From DATDFB01 sp036522835 (GTDB lineage: Bacteria > Acidobacteriota > Thermoanaerobaculia > Gp7-AA8), in assembly GCA_036522835.1 (NCBI GenBank), contig DATDFB010000201.1:1-36186 (forward strand): a stretch of 36,186 nt of DNA. The letters run 5' to 3'. Shown piece by piece: positions 17,464 to 23,893 of the stretch. The translations under genes and the position numbers were made by a program. The notes below the pieces were generated by a model that worked only from the letters and a program-made list of their open reading frames with translations, searched no databases and was not told the origin of the DNA. Each line of letters begins with the position of its first letter. Position 1 is the first letter of the stretch.

Positions 17464-18456
17464 ATGCGACTTCGCCTGGCCGTCATCCTTCTTCTTCTCC
17501 TCGCCACCCCTCTCGCCGCTCAGGAGTGGCGCTTCTTCGGCCGCGGCGCCGTGTTCGGCATCTACACGACCGAGACCGGCCCCGCGGAGCCGCGCAAGCA
17601 GCTCTTCTCCACGAACTGGCTCGAAGGGCACGCGGAGCGCTCGTTCGGGCGCTCGTCGATCGAGTTCCACGCGCGCGTGACCGCGGAGCCGGCCACGGTT
17701 CCGGACGAGGGCTACCCGCTGCTGCTGCAGTACGTGTCGCGCCAGAACGCCGACCGAATGCCGGGGCACGAATTCCTCGAAGACGCCGGCGTGCGCCTCT
17801 GGCTGCGCGCGCTGCGGCTCGACGCCGAGGTCGCCGGCGCGCCGCCGCTCGGCGCGGAGCCCTACCGGCAGCGCGGCTCGTCGATCGACTTCCCCACCGC
17901 GCCGTTCTCGTACGACGTCGCGGAGTCGTTCAAGTTCGCGCGACGCGTGGCCGGCGCGGCCATCGACACGCGTCCGCTGATGATCGAGGGGGCGGTGTTC
18001 CACGCCGGCACGACGAACGGCAACGTCGACTCGTGGAGCGGCCGCGTCACTTTGCGCCCGACGGACGCCGTGTCGCTGCAGGTCTCGCACGGCAAGCTCG
18101 GCGACGCCAAGGAGCCGGTGACGAGCGCCTCGGCAACGTGGTCCCGCGAGCGCGTCGCCGCCACGGCGCTCTGGACGAAGCGCGACCGGCTCGTGGCCTA
18201 CGGCGTCGAGGGCGCGCTGCGCGGGCGGCGCAACACGCTCATGGCGCGCGTCGAGTCGGCGGACCGCCCCGCCGGCGCGATCGAGCCGCTCCAGCGCCGC
18301 ACCACGCACATCTCCCTCGGCTACATCTTCGACGTCGTGAAGCGCATCGGCCTCGGCGTGGCCACCGATTACCACACCGCAACGGGCCACCTGACCTCGC
18401 GCTACGGCCACAAGCCGCAGAGCGTGCACTTTTTCATGCGAGCGCGGACGGAGTAG
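17464..18456 (+). CDS. Putative outer-membrane beta-barrel protein
   Basis: The 330-aa protein has a clear signal peptide (about 1-19, ending PLAAQ). The rest is made of alternating hydrophobic/polar strands with many aromatic residues and arginines, and ends in a strand like SVHFFMRARTE. This suits an outer-membrane barrel, but no specific family is recognised. It lies just after the large beta-helix protein gene in the same direction and may be its partner; that is inference. It ends against the duplicated hairpin region at 18460. Confidence 0.72.
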   Translation: MRLRLAVILLLLLATPLAAQEWRFFGRGAVFGIYTTETGPAEPRKQLFSTNWLEGHAERSFGRSSIEFHARVTAEPATVPDEGYPLLLQYVSRQNADRMPGHEFLEDAGVRLWLRALRLDAEVAGAPPLGAEPYRQRGSSIDFPTAPFSYDVAESFKFARRVAGAAIDTRPLMIEGAVFHAGTTNGNVDSWSGRVTLRPTDAVSLQVSHGKLGDAKEPVTSASATWSRERVAATALWTKRDRLVAYGVEGALRGRRNTLMARVESADRPAGAIEPLQRRTTHISLGYIFDVVKRIGLGVATDYHTATGHLTSRYGHKPQSVHFFMRARTE

Positions 18457-18459
18457 ATA

Positions 18460-18516
18460 TGGAGTGCGGCGGCCATGCCGCCGCTGTCAGAGCGCCGGCA
18501 TGGCCGGCGCACTCCA
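18460..18516. repeat. GGAGTGCGGCGGCC-type palindrome (copy 1)
   Basis: The left arm TGGAGTGCGGCGGCCATG and its near reverse complement form a long imperfect hairpin, 3 bp after the stop of the outer-membrane protein gene. Other copies lie at 18647-18697, 23822-23878 and 30376-30435. It is a dispersed palindromic repeat, probably also a transcript end here. Confidence 0.8.
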
Positions 18517-18602
18517 CATCATTCTCCCAACTTGCCTTTCAGCTCCCGCAACTCACTCGCGAGCATCGCCACCTGCTCCTCGAGCCTGGCGACGCGCGCG
18601 GA
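18466..18602. repeat. Duplication: hairpin plus 3' end of the DUF480 gene (outer copy)
   Basis: These 137 bp match 18647-18783 with three differences. They contain most of the palindrome and the last 28 codons of the DUF480 gene. The 44 bp between the copies look like scrambled pieces of the end of the outer-membrane protein gene; for example, a 14-bp match to 18361-18374. Confidence 0.85.
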
Positions 18603-18646
18603 TGCGGGGGCGGCGAGTCGGCGCGATCGAGCCACCGATTACCATC

Positions 18647-18697
18647 GCGGCGGCCATGCCGCCGCTGTCACAGCGCCGGCATGGCCGGCGCACTCCA
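18647..18697. repeat. GGAGTGCGGCGGCC-type palindrome (copy 2, left arm shortened)
   Basis: Same palindrome as copy 1, but the first bases of the left arm are replaced by unrelated sequence. It lies 2 bp beyond the stop of the minus-strand DUF480 gene, so it can act as its transcript end. Confidence 0.75.
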
Positions 18698-18699
18698 CA

Positions 18700-19374
18700 T
18701 CATTCCCCCAACTTGCCTTTCAGCTCCCGCAACTCACTCGCGAGCATCGCCACCTGCTCCTCGAGCCTGGTGACGCGCGCGGACAACGGCTCGGCCGTCG
18801 CCGCCGTCTCCGGCTCCGGCGCCTCGGCCACCGCCCCCCCGAGGAGATGCGTCCACCGCGACTCCTTCTGCCCGGGCCGCCGCGGCAGCTCGCGCACGAA
18901 CGGCGACGGCGGTGTGGCCATCCACTGCAGCGTCTCCTCCACCTCCCCGATGGCCTCGAACTGGTGCAGGCGGTCGCTGCGGCCGCGCAGCTCGCCGGCC
19001 GTTTGCGGCCCGCGCAGGAAGAGAAGCGTCAGCAGCGCCTTCGAGCGGCGGTCGAGCTGCCACTGCGAGTCGAGGTTGTGGTCGTAGCGCACGGCGCGGC
19101 CGCCCATCACCTTCCACGCCAGCTTCTCGTCCTGCAGGCGGTCGAGCGCGCGCTGGATCTCCGACTCCGACAGCTCCATCACCGGCTCGCGATTCGACTT
19201 CTGATTGCACGCCGCTACCAGTGCATTCAACGTCAGCGGGTAGTACTCCGGCGTGGAGAGCTGCTTTTCCATCAGAGACCCGAGGACGCGGAGCTCCACC
19301 GCGTCGAGCTCGCGCGCGGGGAGCTTGCGGGGCTTGCGCTCGCCATCGAGATTCGTGACCGAGGACATCGTCAT
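18700..19374 (-). CDS. DUF480 (YceH) family protein
   Basis: The 224-aa protein contains the DUF480 winged-helix core (about residues 20-185), with ELRVLGSLMEKQ near the start and the family's ALTLNALVAACNQKSNR-like segment. The C-terminal 30 residues form a coiled coil (RLEEQVAMLASELRELKGKL). YceH proteins are cytoplasmic and of unknown function; the fold suggests DNA binding. The start ATG overlaps the stop of glpD in an ATGA arrangement, so translation is probably coupled. The 3' end is duplicated just downstream. Confidence 0.92.
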   Translation of the reverse strand: MTMSSVTNLDGERKPRKLPARELDAVELRVLGSLMEKQLSTPEYYPLTLNALVAACNQKSNREPVMELSESEIQRALDRLQDEKLAWKVMGGRAVRYDHNLDSQWQLDRRSKALLTLLFLRGPQTAGELRGRSDRLHQFEAIGEVEETLQWMATPPSPFVRELPRRPGQKESRWTHLLGGAVAEAPEPETAATAEPLSARVTRLEEQVAMLASELRELKGKLGE

Positions 19375-20492
19375 GAGGGGATTGTAAATCGGGGCTCGCG
19401 GGCGCTTCGCGGCTTGCCGAAAAAGTTGTCGACGCGCATCGCCACCTTGCGCGCCAACGACATGAACGTGGTCATCTTCCCGCCGAAGATGTTGATGAGA
19501 TTCCCGCGGCGCTCGATGCGGTACTCGCGGCCGATCGCGCTCGGGTTCGCGGCGCGGCCGACCAGGGGCCGCACACCGGCGAAGGTCGAGGCGACGTCGC
19601 CGCGCGAGATCGGCGCGCGGACGTAGCGGTTGAAGCGCGCGATCAGATAGTCGATCTCCTCGTCCGACGCGTGGACGCCGTTTATCGGCTGCGTGTGTAG
19701 TACCTCCGTCGTGCCGACGAGCGTCGTCCCCTTCCACGGAAGGACGAAAAAGATGCGCCGGTCGCCCGTCGACTGCAGCAGCAGCGCCGCGTCGGCCACG
19801 CGGTGCTTCAGCACGAGGTGCGAGCCGCGCACGAGCGTCAGGAGGTAGCGCGAGCGGAGGTGGTTCGCCGCGAGCAGCTCATTCATCCACGGCCCGGCGG
19901 CGTTCACGACGAAGTCAAAGGCCGCTTCGTCGTTCACGATCCACCGCTTCCCATCCTTTTTCAACGACGTCACCCGCGTCTGCTCGCGCACCGCCGCGCC
20001 CTCGGCCATGGCCGACGCCACCACCGCGCGCGCCATGGCGAAGTCGTCCGTCTGCGCGTCGAAGAAGCGGAAGCCGCCGCGCAGGCCCGCGCGCGTCAGC
20101 GGCGCCCGCTCGGCGATCTCCTCCGCCGGTGCGCTGCGGTGGCGCTCGATGTTCTGCCGCCCCGCCAGCGCGTCGTACATCGTCAGACCGAGCGACAGCG
20201 TCGCCCGCATGCGTGGGCTGTCGTCGTAGACCGGGAGGTAGAGCTCGATCGGGTGTACGAGCTGCGGCAGATGCTCGAGCAGCCAGGCGCGCTCGCGAAG
20301 CGATTCGCGCACCAATCCGAGGTGACCGCGCTCGAGATAGCGGATGCCGCCGTGGATCAGCTTCGTCGTGCTTGCCGACGTCTGCGCGCCGCATTGGCCT
20401 TTGTCGAATAGCGTGACGTCGTAGTCGCGGCGCGCCAGCTCCCACGCCACGCCCGAGCCGTTGATGCCCCCGCCGACGACCGCGATGCGCAC
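19371..20492 (-). CDS. glpD: Glycerol-3-phosphate dehydrogenase-like FAD enzyme
   Basis: The 373-aa FAD-dependent oxidoreductase has the dinucleotide motif GGGINGSG at residues 7-14. It has the GlpD signature TTKLIHGGIRYLE at about 42-54. GlpD oxidises sn-glycerol-3-phosphate to dihydroxyacetone phosphate at the membrane, passing electrons to quinone. The protein is shorter than classical GlpD (about 500 aa) because it lacks the C-terminal DAO_C helical domain. Start is GTG at 20490-20492, with TACGAT 6 nt upstream and no Shine-Dalgarno. The first gene of a two-gene operon with the DUF480 gene. Confidence 0.88.
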   Translation of the reverse strand: MRIAVVGGGINGSGVAWELARRDYDVTLFDKGQCGAQTSASTTKLIHGGIRYLERGHLGLVRESLRERAWLLEHLPQLVHPIELYLPVYDDSPRMRATLSLGLTMYDALAGRQNIERHRSAPAEEIAERAPLTRAGLRGGFRFFDAQTDDFAMARAVVASAMAEGAAVREQTRVTSLKKDGKRWIVNDEAAFDFVVNAAGPWMNELLAANHLRSRYLLTLVRGSHLVLKHRVADAALLLQSTGDRRIFFVLPWKGTTLVGTTEVLHTQPINGVHASDEEIDYLIARFNRYVRAPISRGDVASTFAGVRPLVGRAANPSAIGREYRIERRGNLINIFGGKMTTFMSLARKVAMRVDNFFGKPRSAREPRFTIPS

Positions 20493-20498
20493 GGCCTC

Positions 20499-20504
20499 AT
20501 CGTA
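20499..20504 (-). promoter_or_regulatory. Leaderless -10 box of glpD
   Basis: TACGAT on the minus strand lies 6 nt before the GTG start at 20492. It is a further example of the TANNNT-N6/7 pattern. Confidence 0.5.
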
Positions 20505-20568
20505 TCGCGCGGCTGACCTTTTGCATGTCCCGCAAACCCGTGCGGTTGAAATTGGCAGATCGTTTGAA

Positions 20569-21783
20569 ATGGCTGAGAGCGTGAGCGTTGCGGAGCTTCA
20601 CATCGCGCCTGAGCCGGAGCCCCCGGCCGCCGACCTCGGCATCATGCTCACCGGCGGCGGCGCGCGCGCGGCCTATCAGGTCGGGCTCCTGCGCGGTCTG
20701 GCCCGCCACTTCCCCGATCTGGAGTTTCAGATCGTCACCGGCGTCTCGGCCGGCGCCATCAACGCCGTCTATCTCGCGGCGATGCACGGCAACCTCGAGC
20801 ATCGCGTCCGGGAGCTGCACGAGCTCTGGCGCACGCTCGAGTGCGCGCACGTCTTCACCGCCAATTACTCCGCGCTTCTCCCCTTCCGCGGCGCGCTGCG
20901 GACGGTCCTGCCGCGGCGCTACGCGAAGTTCCCGCGCGGCCTCTTCAACGCCGGTCCGCTCGCGGACCTGCTCCGCCGCGTGCTCAACACCCCGTACCGC
21001 GGCATGCCGATCGAAGGCATCCGCCACAACCTCGCCGGCGGCGGACTGAAAGCGGTTGCACTAATCACGCTCGACTACTCGACCGGGCAGAGCGTCCGCT
21101 GGGTGCAGGGGCGCCAGAACGACGGCTTCGAAGGGCCGAACCGCCGCGTCGAGCGGACCGAGATCACGGTCGAGCACGTGCTCGCCTCCGCCGCTCTGCC
21201 GTTCGTCTTTCCGGCGGTGCAGATCGGCAAAGGGTGGTATGGCGACGGCGGCATCCGTCTCTCCGCGCCGCTCTCGGCGGCCGTCCACCTCGGGGCGCGC
21301 CGCATCATCGCCATGTCGACCGGATATCAGCGCACGCTGGACGAGGCCAGCACGCCCGTCGTCAGCGGCTACCCGCCGGCCGCGCAGATCATCGGCCAGC
21401 TCGTCAACGCCGTCTTCCTCGACGTCATCGACGAAGACGTGGTGCGCATGGAGCGCCTCAACGACATGATCCGCAAGCTCGACGCGCGCGAGCGCAATGG
21501 CTTCAAGCCGATCGAGCTGATGGTGCTCCGTCCTTCGCAGGACCTCGGCCGGCTCGCCGCGAAGTTCGAGAAGCATTTGCCGCCGAGCGTGAAGCTCTTC
21601 ACGCGGGCGATGGGCGCGCGCGAGACCGAGTCGCCCGACGTGCTGTCGATGTTGATGTTCGAGCCGAACTACACGCGCACGCTCATCGAGATCGGCGAGC
21701 ACGACGTGGAGTCGCGTCTCGACGAGCTGCGCGCGTTTCTCGGCGTGGGACAGGCGTTGATGCCTGTCCCGCCGGTTGCTTAG
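20569..21783 (+). CDS. Patatin-like phospholipase
   Basis: The 404-aa protein has the patatin features: oxyanion glycines TGGGARAAYQ at residues 28-37, nucleophile elbow GVSAG with Ser60, and the DGG motif with Asp226 completing the Ser/Asp dyad. Such enzymes are acyl hydrolases acting on membrane phospholipids. No signal peptide is visible. A longer open frame begins at 20461 inside the glpD start region; I prefer the ATG at 20569 because the upstream part is not conserved in character. The last codons (GQALMPVP) are formed by a perfect hairpin. The gene ends four bases into the end of the convergent RRM gene. Confidence 0.92.
   Translation: MAESVSVAELHIAPEPEPPAADLGIMLTGGGARAAYQVGLLRGLARHFPDLEFQIVTGVSAGAINAVYLAAMHGNLEHRVRELHELWRTLECAHVFTANYSALLPFRGALRTVLPRRYAKFPRGLFNAGPLADLLRRVLNTPYRGMPIEGIRHNLAGGGLKAVALITLDYSTGQSVRWVQGRQNDGFEGPNRRVERTEITVEHVLASAALPFVFPAVQIGKGWYGDGGIRLSAPLSAAVHLGARRIIAMSTGYQRTLDEASTPVVSGYPPAAQIIGQLVNAVFLDVIDEDVVRMERLNDMIRKLDARERNGFKPIELMVLRPSQDLGRLAAKFEKHLPPSVKLFTRAMGARETESPDVLSMLMFEPNYTRTLIEIGEHDVESRLDELRAFLGVGQALMPVPPVA
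21747..21770. terminator. Hairpin within the 3' end of the patatin gene
   Basis: A perfect 9-bp stem GGGACAGGC / GCCTGTCCC with a 6-nt loop lies 11 bp before the patatin stop, inside the coding sequence. The two convergent genes overlap by 4 bp, so there is no spacer; this hairpin may serve as terminator for both. Confidence 0.5.
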
Positions 21784-22253
21784 AGGCTGCGCTTTTTGCC
21801 GCGGATGTTTCTGCGGCTGCCTTTCGGCTTCGAGGGCGGGAAGCGTTCGCCGCCGCCGTAGCCGCCGCCACCGCCAAAGTCGCCACCGCCGCCGTAGCCG
21901 CCACCACCGTAGCCGCCACCACCGCCGTAGCCGCCACCGCCGCTTGGGCGATAGCCGCCGCCTCCGCCGTAGCCGCCGCCGCCCGGCGGACGTCCGCTGC
22001 CGCGCGGGCGATCCTCCGCGGCGTTGACGCGGAGGGCGCGGCCGCCGAGTTGATAGCCGTTGAATTTCTCGATGGCCTTCGCGGCGTCCTCGTCCGAGGT
22101 GAACTCGACAAAGGCAAAGCCGCGCGGGCGGCCGCTCTCGCGATCCATCGGGAGGAAAACGTCACGAATCTCGCCGATCTGCGAGAAAAGCGACTGCACT
22201 TCGGCCTTCGTCGTGTTGAAGTCCAAGTTCCCTACGAACACTTTCGATGACAT
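21780..22253 (-). CDS. Glycine-rich RRM RNA-binding protein
   Basis: The 157-aa protein has one RNA-recognition motif (about residues 3-80), with RNP2 VFVGNL at 5-10 and RNP1 RGFAFVEF at 44-51. A glycine-rich tail of repeated YGGGG units (about 90-140) and a basic end follow. It resembles bacterial Rbp proteins, which bind RNA and are often cold-induced. The start is the ATG directly before the RRM; the frame runs on upstream, but that part is not RRM-like. A long 5' region without a gene (22254-22502) lies upstream. Confidence 0.92.
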   Translation of the reverse strand: MSSKVFVGNLDFNTTKAEVQSLFSQIGEIRDVFLPMDRESGRPRGFAFVEFTSDEDAAKAIEKFNGYQLGGRALRVNAAEDRPRGSGRPPGGGGYGGGGGYRPSGGGGYGGGGGYGGGGYGGGGDFGGGGGYGGGERFPPSKPKGSRRNIRGKKRSL

Positions 22254-22502
22254 CGTCCCATCACTTTCTGCCGGCGCGGCGCGTGGCACCGGTTGCGGCA
22301 AAGCGCATCTTCGCAAACCTTGGGCCCTCTCGGGAAAAAATGTGGGCGGCAAGAAGGACCAACCACGCCGAAAATACCGTTTTTGACCTCTACTTTGCGT
22401 GGATCGAGCCGCCTTCCCGCCTCGGACGTTTTGCCACCGATGCGTCTTCGCCTCGTGGACCACGCGGTCGCCGCGCCGTTGCGGATGTGCAGGATCCCGC
22501 CC
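22254..22502. other. Non-coding upstream region of the RRM gene
   Basis: No gene is visible. On the minus strand it would be the 5' leader and promoter of the RRM gene. It holds short A/T-rich patches near 22330-22345 and 22370-22390 and a partial operator-like ATGTGCAGGAT at 22485-22495. Confidence 0.5.
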
Positions 22503-22715
22503 TCATTCCTCGAGATCGAATAGCTCGTCCGCGTGCACTTGATGGTGGCTGAGCCGGCGGCAGGCCGAGACGATCGCAGCGATGCATCGCCGCGTCGGCT
22601 CCATCCTTCCCATCCGGATCCGCAGCAGGTGCTGGCGGCTGTAACCCGACTCCCGAGCAAGGTGCGCAGGCTTGATCCGATACCGCTTCATGAATGCTTC
22701 GAGTTTTGTATACAT
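22503..22715 (-). CDS. Small XRE-type helix-turn-helix regulator
   Basis: The 70-aa protein consists almost wholly of an XRE/Cro-type HTH. Residues 17-40 (HLARESGYSRQHLLRIRMGR) give the turn and recognition helix. No second domain is present. The promoter TTGACG-N17-TATAGT and a 16-bp inverted repeat overlap its start, so it probably controls itself. There is no Shine-Dalgarno, and the transcript would start close to the ATG. An alternative start is Met9. It is divergent from the S24-type regulator at 23019. No toxin gene is adjacent, so an antitoxin role is not supported. Confidence 0.75.
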   Translation of the reverse strand: MYTKLEAFMKRYRIKPAHLARESGYSRQHLLRIRMGRMEPTRRCIAAIVSACRRLSHHQVHADELFDLEE

Positions 22716-22729
22716 GTGCAGGATACTGC
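22714..22729. promoter_or_regulatory. Operator half, 16-bp inverted repeat (left)
   Basis: ATGTGCAGGATACTGC is the exact reverse complement of 22787-22802. It covers the start codon and the predicted transcription start of the small HTH gene, a position where a bound repressor would block transcription. Confidence 0.6.
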
Positions 22730-22758
22730 ACTATACATCCGAGCAGGATAGGCGTCAA
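22730..22758 (-). promoter_or_regulatory. Sigma70-type promoter of the small HTH gene
   Basis: On the minus strand TTGACG (22753-22758), a 17-bp spacer and TATAGT (22730-22735) form a near-consensus promoter. It lies between the two operator halves. Confidence 0.7.
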
Positions 22759-22786
22759 TCTGCACTTCTGACGAGACGGACGTGCC

Positions 22787-22802
22787 GCAGTATCCTGCAC
22801 AT
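22787..22802. promoter_or_regulatory. Operator half, 16-bp inverted repeat (right)
   Basis: GCAGTATCCTGCACAT is the exact reverse complement of 22714-22729. The centre-to-centre distance is 73 bp, about seven helical turns, with the promoter between them. The arrangement is suited to looping. Confidence 0.55.
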
Positions 22803-22981
22803 GCTCTCGCCCGCTCCCTGAGGCATCCTGAACCCCCTATCTCTACGAAAAGTGGACATTTGCGAGCCTTGCGTTCGGATGTGCGACAGTAGCGGCATGG
22901 CTGAATCCACCAATCGGACGCTGAGACGGTTCACGGCATCTCCATGACAGGGCGCGACTTGTGTCGATTCATGCTTGCTTG

Positions 22982-23013
22982 TACTCTCGAACGAGAGTAA
23001 CGTAAAGGTTACT
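22982..23013. promoter_or_regulatory. Two overlapping palindromes before the S24-type regulator
   Basis: TACTCTCG-AA-CGAGAGTA (22982-22999, perfect 8-bp arms) is followed by AGTAAC-6-GTTACT (22996-23013). Both sit within 40 bp upstream of the ATG at 23019. They are likely operators for autoregulation. A weak promoter TTGCTT-N17-TAACGT (22975-23003) overlaps them. Confidence 0.55.
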
Positions 23014-23018
23014 TAGTC

Positions 23019-23819
23019 ATGCTCGGTCAGATCATCCGTGCCGCTCGCATCAAGAAGGGACTTACTCAGGCCCGCCTGGCCCGCCTTGCCGGAGTCAGCC
23101 GCAGACACCTCGCTGCGCTGGAGAAAGGCGCGAACGTTTCGGTGCTGGTGCTGAAAAAAGTAGCAGGCGTGCTCGAGCTCACCGACATCGAGCTCGGCGA
23201 CGTCACGCTCCACACCATCCGCCCCGCCACGCCGGCGATCAACCTTCCGCTGCTCGCCGAGACGCTGCACGAGGCGCATACCGGCGCGCTGCGCACGCAG
23301 GCGCTCCTGGCGCGCGCCGAGTCGCTGTTCGGCGAAGAGAAGAAGATCGGGATCGTCGCGCACTTCCCGAAGCTCGCCGCGCGCGTGCTCAACGTGACGC
23401 CGAAGCGCATCGCCGGCGCCGTCGCCGAGCACGATGCCAACGTCGCGCAGGTGAGCGTGGCGGCCGAGGTGCGGCAAGGGCAGCCGGTGCGGGAGCTGAG
23501 CGAGGGCGAGACCGTGGCGATTCCGGCGTCGCTCATCGACGAGGGAGAAATCGTCTTCCGCGCGCGCGGCGAGGAGTTGCGCGACCTCGGCATCGAAGAC
23601 GGCGATCTCCTCCTCATCGAGCTGCGCACGAAGGGCCGCGCCGCCACGGGCGAGCTGGTCCTCGGCAAGGTCGGCGAAGAGATCTACATCGGCCGCTGGT
23701 GGCAGAAGCACGGAGAGAAACGCCTGATGACCGACAGCCGCGCCGAGATCGCGGTCGCGTCGAAGCGGGGAATGAAGGTCGTCGCCGTGATCAATCAGAT
23801 CATCCGGCCGAAGCGGTGA
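23019..23819 (+). CDS. XRE-family regulator with a LexA/S24-like C-terminal domain
   Basis: The 266-aa protein has an XRE HTH at residues 4-55 (GLTQARLARLAGVSRRHLAALE). A C-terminal part (about 165-262) resembles the LexA/S24 fold, with the DLGIEDGDLLLIE strand pair. The position that holds the catalytic Ser in LexA (GDSM) reads GEEL here, so self-cleavage is unlikely. The middle (about 75-150) is an unrecognised helical linker. It is a repressor-like regulator; the inducing signal is unknown. Palindromes directly upstream suggest autoregulation. It is divergent from the small HTH gene. Confidence 0.82.
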   Translation: MLGQIIRAARIKKGLTQARLARLAGVSRRHLAALEKGANVSVLVLKKVAGVLELTDIELGDVTLHTIRPATPAINLPLLAETLHEAHTGALRTQALLARAESLFGEEKKIGIVAHFPKLAARVLNVTPKRIAGAVAEHDANVAQVSVAAEVRQGQPVRELSEGETVAIPASLIDEGEIVFRARGEELRDLGIEDGDLLLIELRTKGRAATGELVLGKVGEEIYIGRWWQKHGEKRLMTDSRAEIAVASKRGMKVVAVINQIIRPKR

Positions 23820-23821
23820 TC

Positions 23822-23878
23822 TGGAGTGCGGCGGCCAAGCCGCCGCTTTGAGAGCGCCGGCACGGCCGGCGCACTCCA
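23822..23878. repeat. GGAGTGCGGCGGCC-type palindrome (copy 3)
   Basis: TGGAGTGCGGCGGCCAAG and its near reverse complement ending GCACTCCA fill the gap between the S24-type regulator and the permease gene. It is the same family as copies at 18460, 18647 and 30376. It probably ends the regulator transcript. Confidence 0.8.
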
Positions 23879-23881
23879 CAT

Positions 23882-23887
23882 TACACT
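23882..23887 (+). promoter_or_regulatory. Leaderless -10 box of the permease gene
   Basis: TACACT lies 6 nt before the GTG at 23894. It begins 3 bp after palindrome copy 3. Confidence 0.45.
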
Positions 23888-23893
23888 CCCGCC

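Noticed and set aside
22850..22875. AAAAGTGGACA, similar to the ends of some insertion sequences
   Set aside because: No matching inverted end, no target duplication and no transposase nearby.
22879..22947. 22-codon plus-strand ORF between the two HTH genes
   Set aside because: No ribosome site or other support.
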